A DNA stretch of 64,000 nucleotides from Beijerinckiaceae bacterium (lineage in GTDB: Bacteria; Pseudomonadota; Alphaproteobacteria; Rhizobiales; Beijerinckiaceae): contig JALOTF010000001.1 in assembly GCA_025458025.1 (NCBI GenBank), forward strand, positions 1 through 64,000, written 5' to 3'. Made by a program: the position numbers and the translations under genes. Numbering within the stretch: position 1 is the stretch's first letter; each line of letters begins with the position of its first letter. Under the pieces are notes generated by a model. That model had not been told where the DNA came from, did not search any database, and saw nothing but the letters and a program-made list of their open reading frames with translations. Shown piece by piece: positions 54,527 to 63,754 of this stretch.

Positions 54527-55012
54527 ATGGCGCGCAGGGTGGAAGAATCGACCGAAGCAGGCATCAGGAAGACCGGCGCCCAGATCCCGCCAGGCAAGAT
54601 CGTCACGCTTGAGCATGGCTATCGCCCGTCTGATGACGAGCCTTTCATGAATGACCGGCAGCGCGAATATTTTCGCCGCAAGCTGATCGCCTGGAAGGAC
54701 GAGATCATCCGTGACGCAGAACTGACGCTCACCGCCATGCAATCCGACACGGATGCGCATCCCGATCTCGTGGATCGTGCCTCCTCGGAAGGCGACCGCG
54801 CCATCGAACTCCGCGCGCGGGATCGTCAGCGCAAGCTCATCGCCAAGATCGACGCGGCACTCGCTCGAATCGAGGACGGCTCCTACGGCTATTGCGAGGA
54901 AACCGGCGAGCCCATCACGCTTGCCCGCCTCGATGCCCGCCCCATCGCCACGCTCTCGATCGAGGCGCAGGAGCGCCATGAGCGGCGCGAGAAAATCTAT
55001 CGGGACGATTGA
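54527..55012 (+). CDS. dksA: DksA-type RNA polymerase-binding factor
   Basis: A transcription factor that enters the RNA polymerase secondary channel and acts with ppGpp, 161 residues. The coiled coil contains RQREYFRRKLIAWKDEIIRDAE. Its tip carries the expected acidic and alanine region (DLVDRASSEGDRA), and the globular part YGYCEETGEPITLARLDARPIATLSIEAQERHERREK. Only one of the four zinc-finger cysteines remains, the form usual in alphaproteobacteria. GGGGAG lies before the ATG. An intrinsic terminator follows at 55043. Confidence 0.93.
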   Translation: MARRVEESTEAGIRKTGAQIPPGKIVTLEHGYRPSDDEPFMNDRQREYFRRKLIAWKDEIIRDAELTLTAMQSDTDAHPDLVDRASSEGDRAIELRARDRQRKLIAKIDAALARIEDGSYGYCEETGEPITLARLDARPIATLSIEAQERHERREKIYRDD

Positions 55013-55042
55013 TCATCGGGTTTTCCTGTCAAACATCATGCA

Positions 55043-55069
55043 CCCGCTCCCTCGCCGGAGCGGGTTTTT
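55043..55069 (+). terminator. Intrinsic terminator after dksA
   Basis: Stem CCCGCTCC (55043-55050) and GGAGCGGG (55057-55064) with a six-base loop, followed by TTTTT. The tract ends at the stop of the converging LysR gene. Confidence 0.9.
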
Positions 55070-55974
55070 CATGTCCGGCAGCCGCCAGCTTCGCATTCAA
55101 ACAAAGCCCGGCTTGCCTGCACCTCCGCCACGATGAAATCCGCCACCGTGCGGATCCGCAGGCTCGCCTGCGTGTCGAGATGCGTCGCGAGCCAATAGGT
55201 GCGTCGGAAGGACAATTCCGGCAGAACCATCTTCAGAGCGGGGTTCTTCGCGGCGTGGTAATCATGCAGGATGCCGATGCCTGCACCGGCCTCCACTGCC
55301 GCATCCTGCCCCACGGCGCTGACGCATTCGAGGCGGCGATAATCCGGCCCGAAGAGATCGGGCATGAAATTCAGTGCCGGGGAAAACAGCTGGTCCTGCA
55401 CGTAAGTCACGAGTTGATGCGCCTTCAGTGCCTCGCGGCTCTCCGGTTCGCCATGTTCCGCGAGATATTCACGCGCGGCATAGAGGTGGAGGGTGTAATC
55501 CGTGAGTTTGCGGATCGCGAGCCGCCCGGCTTCCGGCCGATCGATGGTGATCGCGATATCCGCCTCGCGCTTCGAAAGGGAAACCGCGCGCGGCACCGGC
55601 ACGAGCTGGATCGTGAGGCCGGGATGGGCGCTGGCGAGTTTGCCGAGGCGCGGCGAAAGAAACAGCGTGCCAAAGCCATCGGGCGCGCCGATGCGCACCG
55701 TGCCGGAAACATCGAGCCCGGTTGCTGCGAGATCGGCTTGCGCCGAGAGCATCTCGGCTTCGATGCGTTCAGCCGAAGCAAGGAACCGTTCGCCCGCCGG
55801 GGTGGGCACGCAACCCGTGGTGCGCCGCTCGAACAGCGGCGAGCCCAGCGCCTTTTCCAGCGCACTCACGCGGCGCGCCACGGTCGCATGGTCGAGGCCC
55901 AATTGGCGCGCCGCTGCGAGAAACTGGCCGGAGCGCGCTACGGCGAGGAAGATGCGCGCATTGTCCCAATCCAT
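55069..55974 (-). CDS. LysR-family transcriptional regulator
   Basis: A DNA-binding regulator of 301 residues. The winged HTH is MDWDNARIFLAVARSGQFLAA, then RQLGLDHATVARRVSALEKALGSPLFERR, where the usual Ser of SxxSRxI is Ala-Thr. The substrate-binding domain begins VSGTVRIGAPDGFGT. The start ATG at 55972-55974 matches the family N-terminus. It is divergent from the nitronate monooxygenase gene with 114 bp between the starts, so it may control that gene and the GST after it; the inducer is unknown. Confidence 0.88.
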   Translation of the reverse strand: MDWDNARIFLAVARSGQFLAAARQLGLDHATVARRVSALEKALGSPLFERRTTGCVPTPAGERFLASAERIEAEMLSAQADLAATGLDVSGTVRIGAPDGFGTLFLSPRLGKLASAHPGLTIQLVPVPRAVSLSKREADIAITIDRPEAGRLAIRKLTDYTLHLYAAREYLAEHGEPESREALKAHQLVTYVQDQLFSPALNFMPDLFGPDYRRLECVSAVGQDAAVEAGAGIGILHDYHAAKNPALKMVLPELSFRRTYWLATHLDTQASLRIRTVADFIVAEVQASRALFECEAGGCRT

Positions 55975-56088
55975 GTGATGAGCCCAGAAATGCGGAACGC
56001 TTGCGCCTTTCTGCGCCTTGTTATGCGTGGATGCAAGTCGTAGGCTTCTCATCATAAGGCCGAAAAACGTGCCACGGGAGGGATGCCG

Positions 56089-57162
56089 ATGGTTTTGCAA
56101 TCGCTCGCCATGCCCATCATTCAAGCGCCGATGCTGGGTGCTGCCGGCGAAGCGCTGACCCTCGCGGTGTCGCGCGCGGGCGGGCTTGGTTCGCTGGCGG
56201 CAGCCTCGATGACGCCCGCCACGCTAGCCGCAACGGTCGCGAAGCTGCGTAGCGAAACCGACAAGCCCTTCGCGATCAATCTCTTCGTCCTGCCGCCCAC
56301 CGAGGCTGACCCTGCCGAGGTGCGCGATGCCATGGCGCGCCTCGCCCCGTGGCGCGAGCGCTATGGTCTGCCGACGCAGACCATCCCCAACCAATGGGCC
56401 GAACCGTTCGAGCCGCAATTCGCGGCGCTCGTGGAAGCCGCACCGCCGGCTGCATCCTTCACCTTCGGCATCCTCACGCGCGAGCAGGTTTCGGCGTTGA
56501 AATCGCGCGGAACTTTTGTTGTCGGCACCGCGACCACCGTGGGCGAGGCGAAAGCGTGGGAATCGGTTGGTGCGGATGCGATCTGTGCGCAGGGCTTCGA
56601 AGCTGGCGGGCATCGTGGCACCTTCCTGAAGGATGTCGGCGAGAGCCAGATCGGCACGCTCGCGCTGCTCTCGACCGTTCGCGAGGCCGTGAGCTTGCCC
56701 GTCATTGCGGCAGGCGGAATCACCGATGGCAAGGCCATCGCGGCAGCCCTCGCCATGGGGGCTGCTGCCGTGCAGATCGGTACGGCTTATCTCCTCTCGG
56801 AGGAGGCGAACACGACCGCGCCGTGGCGACGGGCCATTGCGGAGGTCGCGGATGATGCGACGCATCTCACGCGTGTGTTTTCCGGGCGTTATGCGCGCGG
56901 CATCGAGAACGATTTCATGCGGGAAATGCAATACCTCTCCGACGAAATCCCGGCTTATCCCATTCAAAACGCCCTGACGCAGGAATTGCGCGCGTCGGCT
57001 GCGAAAGCCGGCGATGCGCAGGCTCTCTCCCTCTGGGCGGGGCAGAGCGTGAAGCTCGCGCGTCCCGGTGCGGCAGCGGACATCACGCGTCAACTCTGGG
57101 CAGAATCGCAGAACGCCTTGCGCGAAACAGCACGTCGCTATGCGGGAGAAGGATCAGCATGA
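56089..57162 (+). CDS. Nitronate monooxygenase (FMN, class I-like)
   Basis: A flavin enzyme that oxidises alkyl nitronates, 357 residues, TIM-barrel. It shows MPIIQAPMLGAAGEAL, GTATTVGEAKAWESVGADAI, CAQGFEAGGHRGTF with the probable catalytic histidine, PVIAAGGITDGKAIAAALAMGAAAVQIGTAYLL and TRVFSGRYARG. GGGAGGG is well placed for ATG 56089; ATG 56083 is too close to it. It overlaps the GST gene by four bases and is divergent from the LysR gene. Confidence 0.87.
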   Translation: MVLQSLAMPIIQAPMLGAAGEALTLAVSRAGGLGSLAAASMTPATLAATVAKLRSETDKPFAINLFVLPPTEADPAEVRDAMARLAPWRERYGLPTQTIPNQWAEPFEPQFAALVEAAPPAASFTFGILTREQVSALKSRGTFVVGTATTVGEAKAWESVGADAICAQGFEAGGHRGTFLKDVGESQIGTLALLSTVREAVSLPVIAAGGITDGKAIAAALAMGAAAVQIGTAYLLSEEANTTAPWRRAIAEVADDATHLTRVFSGRYARGIENDFMREMQYLSDEIPAYPIQNALTQELRASAAKAGDAQALSLWAGQSVKLARPGAAADITRQLWAESQNALRETARRYAGEGSA

Positions 57163-57785
57163 CGCTCAAGCTTTATTACGCCCCCGGAACCGTTGCGCTC
57201 GCCTGCCATATCGCGTTGGCCGAAGCCGGTGCGGATTATCAGGCGATCGCGCTGGATTTCAGCAAGCACGAGCAGCGCGGGGAGGCTTTCCTCGCGATCA
57301 ACCCCAAGGGGCGCGTCCCGGCGCTGATCACGGATCGCGGGGTTCTCACCGAAACGCCGGCGATTCTCGCCTTCATCGCGCAGAGCTACCCCGCCGCGCG
57401 CCTCGCTCCGCTGGAAGACGTCTTTGCTTTCGCAGAGTTGCAATCCTTCACGGCCTATCTCTCCTCGACCGTGCATGTCGCGACTGCGCATGATCGTCGC
57501 GCCTCGCGCTGGGCGGATCAGGAGAGCTCCTTCGCCGACATGCGCGCGAAGGTGCCGCAGAATGCCCGCGATTGCTGCCAGCTGATCAATGCCGAGTATT
57601 TCGACGGGCCGTGGGTGATGGGCGCGGATTATACCATCGCCGACCCCTATCTCTTCACCATCGTCGGCTGGCTCGGGCGCTATGGCATCGAGCTCAACGA
57701 ATTCCCGAAAATCGCCGCGCATTGGCAGGCCATGCAGGCGCGCCCTGCTGTGCGCCGCGCGCTGGCCGAGCAGGCCCCGGCCTAA
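57159..57785 (+). CDS. gst: Glutathione S-transferase family protein
   Basis: A cytosolic GST of 208 residues. The N-terminal thioredoxin-like domain begins LKLYYAPGTVALACHIALAEAG and contains INPKGRVPALITDRGVLTETPAIL with the cis-proline and the Glu-Thr glutathione site. The C-terminal helical domain ends AHWQAMQARPAVRRALAEQ. The beta-class serine/cysteine region is GTVALACH. It is coupled to the nitronate monooxygenase gene by an ATGA overlap. The substrate is unknown. Confidence 0.9.
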   Translation: MTLKLYYAPGTVALACHIALAEAGADYQAIALDFSKHEQRGEAFLAINPKGRVPALITDRGVLTETPAILAFIAQSYPAARLAPLEDVFAFAELQSFTAYLSSTVHVATAHDRRASRWADQESSFADMRAKVPQNARDCCQLINAEYFDGPWVMGADYTIADPYLFTIVGWLGRYGIELNEFPKIAAHWQAMQARPAVRRALAEQAPA

Positions 57786-57805
57786 ACTTCAAACAGGAGC
57801 AGACC

Positions 57806-59302
57806 ATGATCACCTACGGACATTTCATCGGGGGCAAGCATGTCCCCGGCACCTCTGGCCGCTTCGCCGATGTCTACCAGCCGATGGATGGCTCGGTGCG
57901 CGGCAAGGTGGCGCTCGCCTCGAAGGCGGAACTGCGCGCGGCGGTGGAAAACGCGATGGCCGCTCAGCCGGCCTGGGCCGCCACCAACCCGCAGCGGCGC
58001 ATGCGCGTGATGATGAAGTTCATCGATCTGGTGGCGAAGTATAACGATGAACTCGCCGATATTCTCGCGCGCGAGCATGGCAAGACCATCCCGGACGCCA
58101 AGGGCGACATCCAGCGCGGTGTGGAAGTGATCGAGGTCTGCCTCGGCGCGCCGCATATGCTCAAGGGCGAATACACCGATGGCGCCGGCCCGGGCATCGA
58201 CATCTATTCCATGCGCCAGCCGCTCGGCGTGGTCGCGGGCATCACCCCGTTCAACTTTCCGGCAATGATCCCGATGTGGAAGCTCGGCCCGGCTATTGTC
58301 TGCGGCAACGCGTTCATCCTGAAACCCTCCGAGCGTGACCCCGGCGTGCCGATGCGCCTCGCGGAAATTCTCATCGAGGCCGGCCTGCCGCCGGGCATCT
58401 GCAATGTCGTCAACGGCGACAAGGAGAGCGTGGACGCGATCATCGATGATCCGGATATCAAGGCCATCGGCTTTGTGGGCTCGACCCCGATTGGCGAATA
58501 CATCTATGGGCGCGGCTGCGCGAACGGCAAGCGCGTGCAGGCCTTCGGTGGTGCGAAGAACCACATGATCATCATGCCGGATGCCGACATGGATCAGGCG
58601 GTCGATGCGCTGATCGGCGCGGGCTATGGTGCGGCGGGCGAGCGATGCATGGCGATCTCGGTGGCCGTGCCTGTGGGCCAGAAGACGGCGGATGAACTCG
58701 TGAAGCGGCTCATTCCGCGCGTCGAGAACCTCAAGGTCGGCCCTTCCACCGATGGCACGGCTGATTTCGGCCCGCTGGTGACGCGCCAGCATCTCGAGCG
58801 CGTGAAGGGCTATGTCGATCTCGGCGTAACGGAAGGCGCGAAGCTCGTGGTCGATGGCCGCGGCTTCAAGATGCAGGGCTACGAGAACGGCTTTTATATG
58901 GGCGGCTGCCTTTTCGACCATGTGACGCCCGATATGCGCATCTACAAGGAAGAGATCTTCGGCCCCGTGCTCTCAGTCGTGCGCGCGCAGGATTACGAGG
59001 CGGGCTTGAAGCTTGCGAACGACCATGAATACGGCAACGGCGTCGCAATCTTCACGCGCGATGGCGATGCGGCTCGGGATTTCGCGAGCCGCGTCAATGT
59101 CGGCATGGTCGGCGTGAACGTACCGATCCCGGTTCCGCTGGCCTATTACACCTTCGGCGGCTGGAAGCGTTCGGGCTTCGGCGATCTCAACCAGCACGGG
59201 CCGGATGCCTTCCGCTTCTACACCAAGACGAAGACCGTCACCGGGCGCTGGCCTTCGGGCATCAAGCAGGGCGCGGATTTCGTGATCCCCACGATGCGCT
59301 GA
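57806..59302 (+). CDS. mmsA: CoA-acylating methylmalonate-semialdehyde dehydrogenase
   Basis: Oxidises malonate or methylmalonate semialdehyde to acetyl- or propionyl-CoA, serving valine and myo-inositol breakdown, 498 residues. It shows PFNFPAMIPMWKLGPAIVCGN, GFVGSTPIGEYIY, QAFGGAKNHMIIMPDAD, the catalytic cysteine in GAAGERCMAISVAV, and KEEIFGPVLSVVRA. The lack of the usual Glu general base (AKNH in place of E-L-G-G) marks the CoA-acylating group. GGAGCAG precedes the ATG. It lies 52 kb from iolDEB and could provide the IolA step. Confidence 0.93.
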   Translation: MITYGHFIGGKHVPGTSGRFADVYQPMDGSVRGKVALASKAELRAAVENAMAAQPAWAATNPQRRMRVMMKFIDLVAKYNDELADILAREHGKTIPDAKGDIQRGVEVIEVCLGAPHMLKGEYTDGAGPGIDIYSMRQPLGVVAGITPFNFPAMIPMWKLGPAIVCGNAFILKPSERDPGVPMRLAEILIEAGLPPGICNVVNGDKESVDAIIDDPDIKAIGFVGSTPIGEYIYGRGCANGKRVQAFGGAKNHMIIMPDADMDQAVDALIGAGYGAAGERCMAISVAVPVGQKTADELVKRLIPRVENLKVGPSTDGTADFGPLVTRQHLERVKGYVDLGVTEGAKLVVDGRGFKMQGYENGFYMGGCLFDHVTPDMRIYKEEIFGPVLSVVRAQDYEAGLKLANDHEYGNGVAIFTRDGDAARDFASRVNVGMVGVNVPIPVPLAYYTFGGWKRSGFGDLNQHGPDAFRFYTKTKTVTGRWPSGIKQGADFVIPTMR

Positions 59303-59336
59303 GCCCGAATAAGCCGCATCGACAGGCGGGGCGAAG

Positions 59337-60206
59337 ATGTGCCAGTCTTCGCCTCGCATGCGGGGGCATCGGTTTTTTCTCTTTCTGGCGGCGCTGTTTC
59401 TGGTGGTGGGAACTGCCGGGGCAGCACCGCTTTGCGAAGGCGATGCCGGCCGCTGCACCCTCGCCAATGGCTTCTATTTCGCGGAAACGCCGGCGAACTG
59501 GAATGGCCGTGACAGGCTGCCCGTGCTGATCCATTTCCATGGGTTTCGTGAGGTCGCGGCGGATGTGATCGCGCGCGAGGATATGCGCGAGATCGCGGGC
59601 AAGCTGGGCTTCGTGCTCGTCGTGCCGCAGGGCGAGGGGCAAACCTGGTCGCATCCCGGCTCACCCTCGCAATTGCGCGACGATCTCGCCTTCACGGAGA
59701 GCCTGCTGGCCGATCTGCGCCAGCGCCTGCCGGTGGACGAGAGCCGCCTCTGGGCCTCGGGTTTCAGCCAGGGGGCCTCGATAGTCTGGGCGATTGCCTG
59801 CGCGCGGCCCGGCCTTTTCCGCTTCCACCTGCCGATTTCCGGTGCCTTCTGGAAGCCCGAGCCGGAAAACTGCCCCGCCGGTGCGCGCGCCATCCGGCAT
59901 ATCCATGGCATCAATGATGTTACCTTCCCGCTGGAGGGGCGCCCCGTGCGTGGCGGCAAGTTCCATCAGGGGCGCATCCGGCATGCCCTTGATCTCGCGC
60001 GGAAACTCGATGCCTGCCGCCCGGCTGAGGAGGATGTCTCCAGCACCATTGGCGCACTCACCTGCCGTCGCGCCACGGGCTGCGAGCGCGGGGCCTATCT
60101 CGAATTCTGCCTGCATGCAGGTGGGCATGATTTCGATCCGAGCTGGCTGGAGGATGCTTTCCGTCTCGTTTCCGAGATGGGCGTGGAAAGCGCCCAAAGG
60201 CGTTAA
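59337..60206 (+). CDS. Secreted esterase, PHB-depolymerase/feruloyl-esterase (LpqC) family
   Basis: An exported alpha/beta hydrolase of 289 residues. The signal peptide is MRGHRFFLFLAALFLVVGTAGA after a short lead. The oxyanion region is LIHFHGFREV, the nucleophile elbow is WASGFSQGAS (GxSxG), and the last catalytic histidine is probably in LHAGGHDFDP. Several cysteines in the C-terminal part suggest disulfides. ATG 59337 was chosen; ATG 59358 would start directly at the signal peptide. The ester substrate is not known. Confidence 0.8.
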   Translation: MCQSSPRMRGHRFFLFLAALFLVVGTAGAAPLCEGDAGRCTLANGFYFAETPANWNGRDRLPVLIHFHGFREVAADVIAREDMREIAGKLGFVLVVPQGEGQTWSHPGSPSQLRDDLAFTESLLADLRQRLPVDESRLWASGFSQGASIVWAIACARPGLFRFHLPISGAFWKPEPENCPAGARAIRHIHGINDVTFPLEGRPVRGGKFHQGRIRHALDLARKLDACRPAEEDVSSTIGALTCRRATGCERGAYLEFCLHAGGHDFDPSWLEDAFRLVSEMGVESAQRR

Positions 60207-60330
60207 CGCCGCTTAACTTTTTTGCTGGTATGATCGTTCTCGCTGTCGTATCCTTTCTGCGCGGGACGACGAGCAGCTATGCATGCAACGAAAACCTGCA
60301 GCCGCTGATCGCGAACCGGGAGTGGGGAAC

Positions 60331-61104
60331 GTGCGGAAAACGGGTGTGACAACCTTGGCGCTGGCAGGGCTCGGCCTTGCTTTGGCGCTTTCGGTTCCGG
60401 CCTTCGCCAATGAGCCGCGCTGCAACAAGGCGCGGCACGTCGCTGGCATTGAAAAGCCGCTGCCGACGCTGGAAACCCGTCTCGATGCGGGTGAGCCCAT
60501 CCGCATCGTGGCGCTGGGTTCTTCCTCGACCGAGGGCACACCAAACCTTTCGAAGAAAGAGATCTACCCCGCCGTGCTAGAGCGTGTGCTCGCCCGCGAG
60601 GTGTTGAACCCGGTCGAGATCCTCAATCGCGGCAAGGGTGGCGAGACCATTGCCCATATGCTCGCGCGGCTGGATCGTGACGTGATCGCCGAGAAGCCGG
60701 ATCTCGTGATCTGGCAGCTTGGCGTCAACGATGTGCTCTCGATGGATGGCGTGGAAAGCGCCATCGCCGATATGCGCATCGCGCTGCAACGCCTTCGGGA
60801 TCGCCGCATTCCTGTCGTGCTGATGGACCTGCAGGTCGCGCCCATGGTCGATTCCGACAAGGATACGCCGGTGATGCAGGCCGCGATTGCCGAGGCGGCT
60901 CGCGCCGAGGGCGTGCTGCATTTCCACCGCTACGAGATCATGAAGAACCTGGTTTCGACGCAAACCGCCGCGATGGACGATCTCGTGATGGGTGACGGCC
61001 TGCACATGACGGCGTTCGGGCATCTCTGCACGGGCACGTTGCTCGCCCAGCAGATCGCAAAATCGAGCCTCATGCGGCTCGCGGCCACGCGGCCCCGCGA
61101 ATAA
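60331..61104 (+). CDS. Secreted SGNH/GDSL hydrolase
   Basis: An exported esterase/lipase-type hydrolase of 257 residues. Block I is IVALGSSSTEGTP with the nucleophilic serine, block II RGKGGETI, block III WQLGVNDVL, and block V DGLHMTAFGH with the catalytic Asp-His. The GTG start at 60331 is preferred because GGGGAAC precedes it and it gives a clean signal peptide (VRKTGVTTLALAGLG...VPAFA); ATG 60283 is an alternative. Related proteins deacylate surface glycans or lipids. Confidence 0.82.
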   Translation: MRKTGVTTLALAGLGLALALSVPAFANEPRCNKARHVAGIEKPLPTLETRLDAGEPIRIVALGSSSTEGTPNLSKKEIYPAVLERVLAREVLNPVEILNRGKGGETIAHMLARLDRDVIAEKPDLVIWQLGVNDVLSMDGVESAIADMRIALQRLRDRRIPVVLMDLQVAPMVDSDKDTPVMQAAIAEAARAEGVLHFHRYEIMKNLVSTQTAAMDDLVMGDGLHMTAFGHLCTGTLLAQQIAKSSLMRLAATRPRE

Positions 61105-61113
61105 GCCTGAAAA

Positions 61114-62181
61114 TCAGTTCTCGGCGGGGCGTCGGTCCGGCACGAAGCGGATGTCATCGCCACCGGAATCGGCATAGGCGATGCCATTGCGTGTCTCGAT
61201 CATCGCGCGGATCAGGCCGCCTTCGCCAAGTGCTGCGATTTCCTCGAACACGTTGGTTTGCGGGCGATAGCGCAGCAGCATGCGCCGCCCGCCATCGGCG
61301 ACGATCACCGTGCCATCACTGCGGGCGAGCAGGGCCTGCGGCTGGCTGTCAGGCCAAGGCAGGGTGATGATGCGCCATGCGCCGCGCCCGGTCGAGCGAG
61401 CAATCGCGTTCGATTTCGCGGAGGAAACCCAGATTTCCCCCTGCGGCCCTGTGGAAAGTCCGCGCGCACCCCGGAAACTCTCGGGCAGGGCCGTGGAATC
61501 AAAGCGCCCGCGCGTCGGATCAAGGCGGATCATCCGGCCGGCCTTCCATGCGCTGAACCAGATCGCTCCGCCCTCGCCGGGGGCGTTCAGGCCGAGACCC
61601 TGCAGGTCATCATGCGAGGAGACCTCGACCGCGCCGCTCTGTGAATCATACTTGCCGAGCCAGCCCGCCGAGCCGGCGAACCAGATCCGCCCGAGGCCAT
61701 CGGCGCGCAGGCCGGAGAGGTCCATCATCGGGAGGTCGGAGGGCATGGCGATGCGCGTGAGTTCACCCGTGGTGCCATCGATCCGATGGAGCACATTCAA
61801 GGTCTTGTCCGTAGCGTAGAGCGCGCCATCGGGTCCGAAGGCGAGGCCGAAGGGTTTCGCGCGCTTGCCGAGATAGAGATAGGTGATCTTCTGCGTCTCG
61901 CTGTCGATGCGCCCCAGCGCGCCGAGCGGCGGGGCCGCGAACCAGATGGCACCATCTCGTGCATCGAGCGCGAGGGCGCTGGGCTGGCTGTTGGTCATCA
62001 ATTCGATTTCGGTGACCGGAAGGGGATCAGCCTTCTTCGATGTGCTTGCCACCACGACTGACGCGGATGAGTTGGGCGAAGCAGTCTGCGCGAGCGTGGC
62101 CGAAAAGGAGAAAAGGCTCACGCCGCCCGCAAGTAAGACGGACAGGAGTTTCGACGGGCTCAGGCGACGTGTTTTCACCAT
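61114..62181 (-). CDS. Periplasmic beta-propeller protein, virginiamycin B lyase (Vgb)-like
   Basis: A 355-residue exported protein. After a signal peptide (LLSVLLAGGVSLFSFSATLA) come repeated blades of the Vgb/SMP-30 type: DGAIWFAAPPLGALGRID, PFGLAFGPDGALYATDKTLN, GRIWFAGSAGWLGKYD, EGGAIWFSAWKAGRMIRLD and PQGEIWVSSAKSNAIAR. The fold is a six- or seven-bladed propeller. True Vgb cleaves streptogramin B; most homologues are uncharacterised and antibiotic activity should not be assumed. It is 17 bp downstream of the OpgC-like gene and may be in its operon. Confidence 0.78.
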   Translation of the reverse strand: MVKTRRLSPSKLLSVLLAGGVSLFSFSATLAQTASPNSSASVVVASTSKKADPLPVTEIELMTNSQPSALALDARDGAIWFAAPPLGALGRIDSETQKITYLYLGKRAKPFGLAFGPDGALYATDKTLNVLHRIDGTTGELTRIAMPSDLPMMDLSGLRADGLGRIWFAGSAGWLGKYDSQSGAVEVSSHDDLQGLGLNAPGEGGAIWFSAWKAGRMIRLDPTRGRFDSTALPESFRGARGLSTGPQGEIWVSSAKSNAIARSTGRGAWRIITLPWPDSQPQALLARSDGTVIVADGGRRMLLRYRPQTNVFEEIAALGEGGLIRAMIETRNGIAYADSGGDDIRFVPDRRPAEN

Positions 62182-62198
62182 ATCAGGCCCGGAGCGTC

Positions 62199-63452
62199 TC
62201 ACACACGCGGGTCGAGTGCAAGCAACGTCGAGCGGGAGGAGGCGGGTTCGACCCGGCGCTCCGGCGTGGGTGCCATCGGCGTTTCGGACGGGACAGGCGC
62301 CTCCGCCTTTGCTTTGCGAGCCGGTGCCAGTGCACCGCTGCGCCATTCCATGAAGGCGCCCATCACCAGCATCAACGCCGTGCCGACGATGACGGCGGCG
62401 GCAATGACCGCTGGATGGTAGCCATTGACGATGATGATGATGCCGCCGGCGATGCTGCCAATGGTGCCCAGCGCGAAGACTTCAAGCGAGTGCTTGCCCA
62501 TCAGCGCGGTTGCCCGCGCCGGTGCGGTGCCAAGCCAGGCCGCATCGGGTCGGATGAGCACCATCACAAGCCAGAATTTCGCGAGCACATCCACGAGGCG
62601 GATGATGGAGAGATCGGTCTTCGAGATCGCTCCGATGCGCAGAGGGTCCACAAGCCATACGTTCTCGTAGCCGGGAATTTCGCGCCACGGGGCGCTGATC
62701 AGGAAGGCCGCAGCCGTGAAGAGTGCTGCCAGAATGGTGATGCTCCGCGCCACCAGCGGGCGGCCTAGCAGGCCGAGCCCGAGGCCGTGGCGCATGCGCA
62801 GGCCGATCACGAAGCCGATCGTGAAGAGCAATTGCCAGGCGAAGGGATTGAAGGTCCATTCGCGTGCTGTGCGGCTATTGGGGATGTTGAAGCCGAGGGT
62901 CTGCACTGCGATCCACAGCGCGGCACTCACCACCAGCGGTGCGGTCCAGTGCAGGCGATGCAGCAGGAACAGCACCGGCACCATCGCCAGCAGCAGAACA
63001 TAAAGCGGCAGGATATCGAGATAGCCCGGCAGGAAACGCAGCGTCACTACATGGCCGAGAAAGGCCGCTGGGTTCTGCAGGAAGGTGTCGAAGCCCAAAG
63101 CCTCGAGATGGCTGGTTTCGTTGAAGCGTTCCGCGCCGATCACGCAGAGCGTGCCAACCATCAGGAACAGGAACAGATGCGTGCGATAGAGCTTCCAGAC
63201 CCGCGCGAACACCGTCGCGAGGCCCACGCTGGTGGTGCCTTCAGCGAAATAGCGATGGTAGGCGAGGGCCGCCGCAAGGCCAGCGAGCAGCACGAACACC
63301 TCGGCCGCATCCGAAAAGCCCCAGGCGCGCGAGGTGAACAGGCTCCAGGGCGTCGCCGGCATGTGATTGATGAAGATCATCACAAGTGCGATGCCGCGGA
63401 ACAGGTCGATCCGGCGGTCTCGATCGGGCTTCAGGGTCGGCATGGCGCTCAT
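62199..63452 (-). CDS. OpgC-like membrane acyltransferase
   Basis: An inner-membrane protein of 417 residues with about ten helices. It has the OpgC signature near the N-terminus (RRIDLFRGIALVMIFINHMP, then GFSDAAEVFVLLAGLAAALAYHR) and LRFLPGYLDILPLYVLLLAMVPV. OpgC succinylates periplasmic glucans in E. coli; in alphaproteobacteria the family also modifies other glycans. The hydrophilic tail (about residues 375-417) is Pro/Ala-rich. It is divergent from the chemoreceptor gene, about 300 bp apart. Confidence 0.87.
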   Translation of the reverse strand: MSAMPTLKPDRDRRIDLFRGIALVMIFINHMPATPWSLFTSRAWGFSDAAEVFVLLAGLAAALAYHRYFAEGTTSVGLATVFARVWKLYRTHLFLFLMVGTLCVIGAERFNETSHLEALGFDTFLQNPAAFLGHVVTLRFLPGYLDILPLYVLLLAMVPVLFLLHRLHWTAPLVVSAALWIAVQTLGFNIPNSRTAREWTFNPFAWQLLFTIGFVIGLRMRHGLGLGLLGRPLVARSITILAALFTAAAFLISAPWREIPGYENVWLVDPLRIGAISKTDLSIIRLVDVLAKFWLVMVLIRPDAAWLGTAPARATALMGKHSLEVFALGTIGSIAGGIIIIVNGYHPAVIAAAVIVGTALMLVMGAFMEWRSGALAPARKAKAEAPVPSETPMAPTPERRVEPASSRSTLLALDPRV

Positions 63453-63754
63453 GGCCTGTGATCTGCTCCTTCTGGGAGAACGGGCGGAGAAGTTTGCGCT
63501 TCACCGCTTCGATGCTCTCTCGTCGTCGGGGATGGTTCTGGCGAGCGAAAAGTCATGCGAACTTCTCACCTCTATCTCACCACTACGCCGCCCGATTGCG
63601 GCCAGTTTGCGACGATCCCGTCCGCTCACGCCAAGTTGATCGTTTCGAAAGGTCGGGGAGCCGTTCGCAAGCCCAACCTAGTGGGTCCACACCCTTAATG
63701 AAGCCTTAAGCCCGGTTTGCGAAACTCACGCCGATTTCATGGTTCGCGGACCCG
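63453..63754. other. 302-bp divergent spacer between the OpgC-like gene and the chemoreceptor
   Basis: No gene of its own is supported. The left part (63470-63660) has no feature I can name; the right part carries a perfect CtrA-type box at 63695-63709 just ahead of the chemoreceptor start. Confidence 0.55.
63695..63709. promoter_or_regulatory. Candidate CtrA box TTAA-N7-TTAA
   Basis: TTAA (63695-63698), seven bases, TTAA (63706-63709), a full match to the CtrA core spacing, 45 bp upstream of the chemoreceptor ATG. In a genome this rich in G+C such a pair is rare by chance, and CtrA controls motility and chemotaxis genes in many alphaproteobacteria. Confidence 0.55.

Noticed and set aside
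60199-60223. GGCGTTAACGCC palindrome with a later T run after the esterase gene as a terminator
   Set aside because: The stem is only four pairs, includes the stop codon, and the T run starts several bases away.
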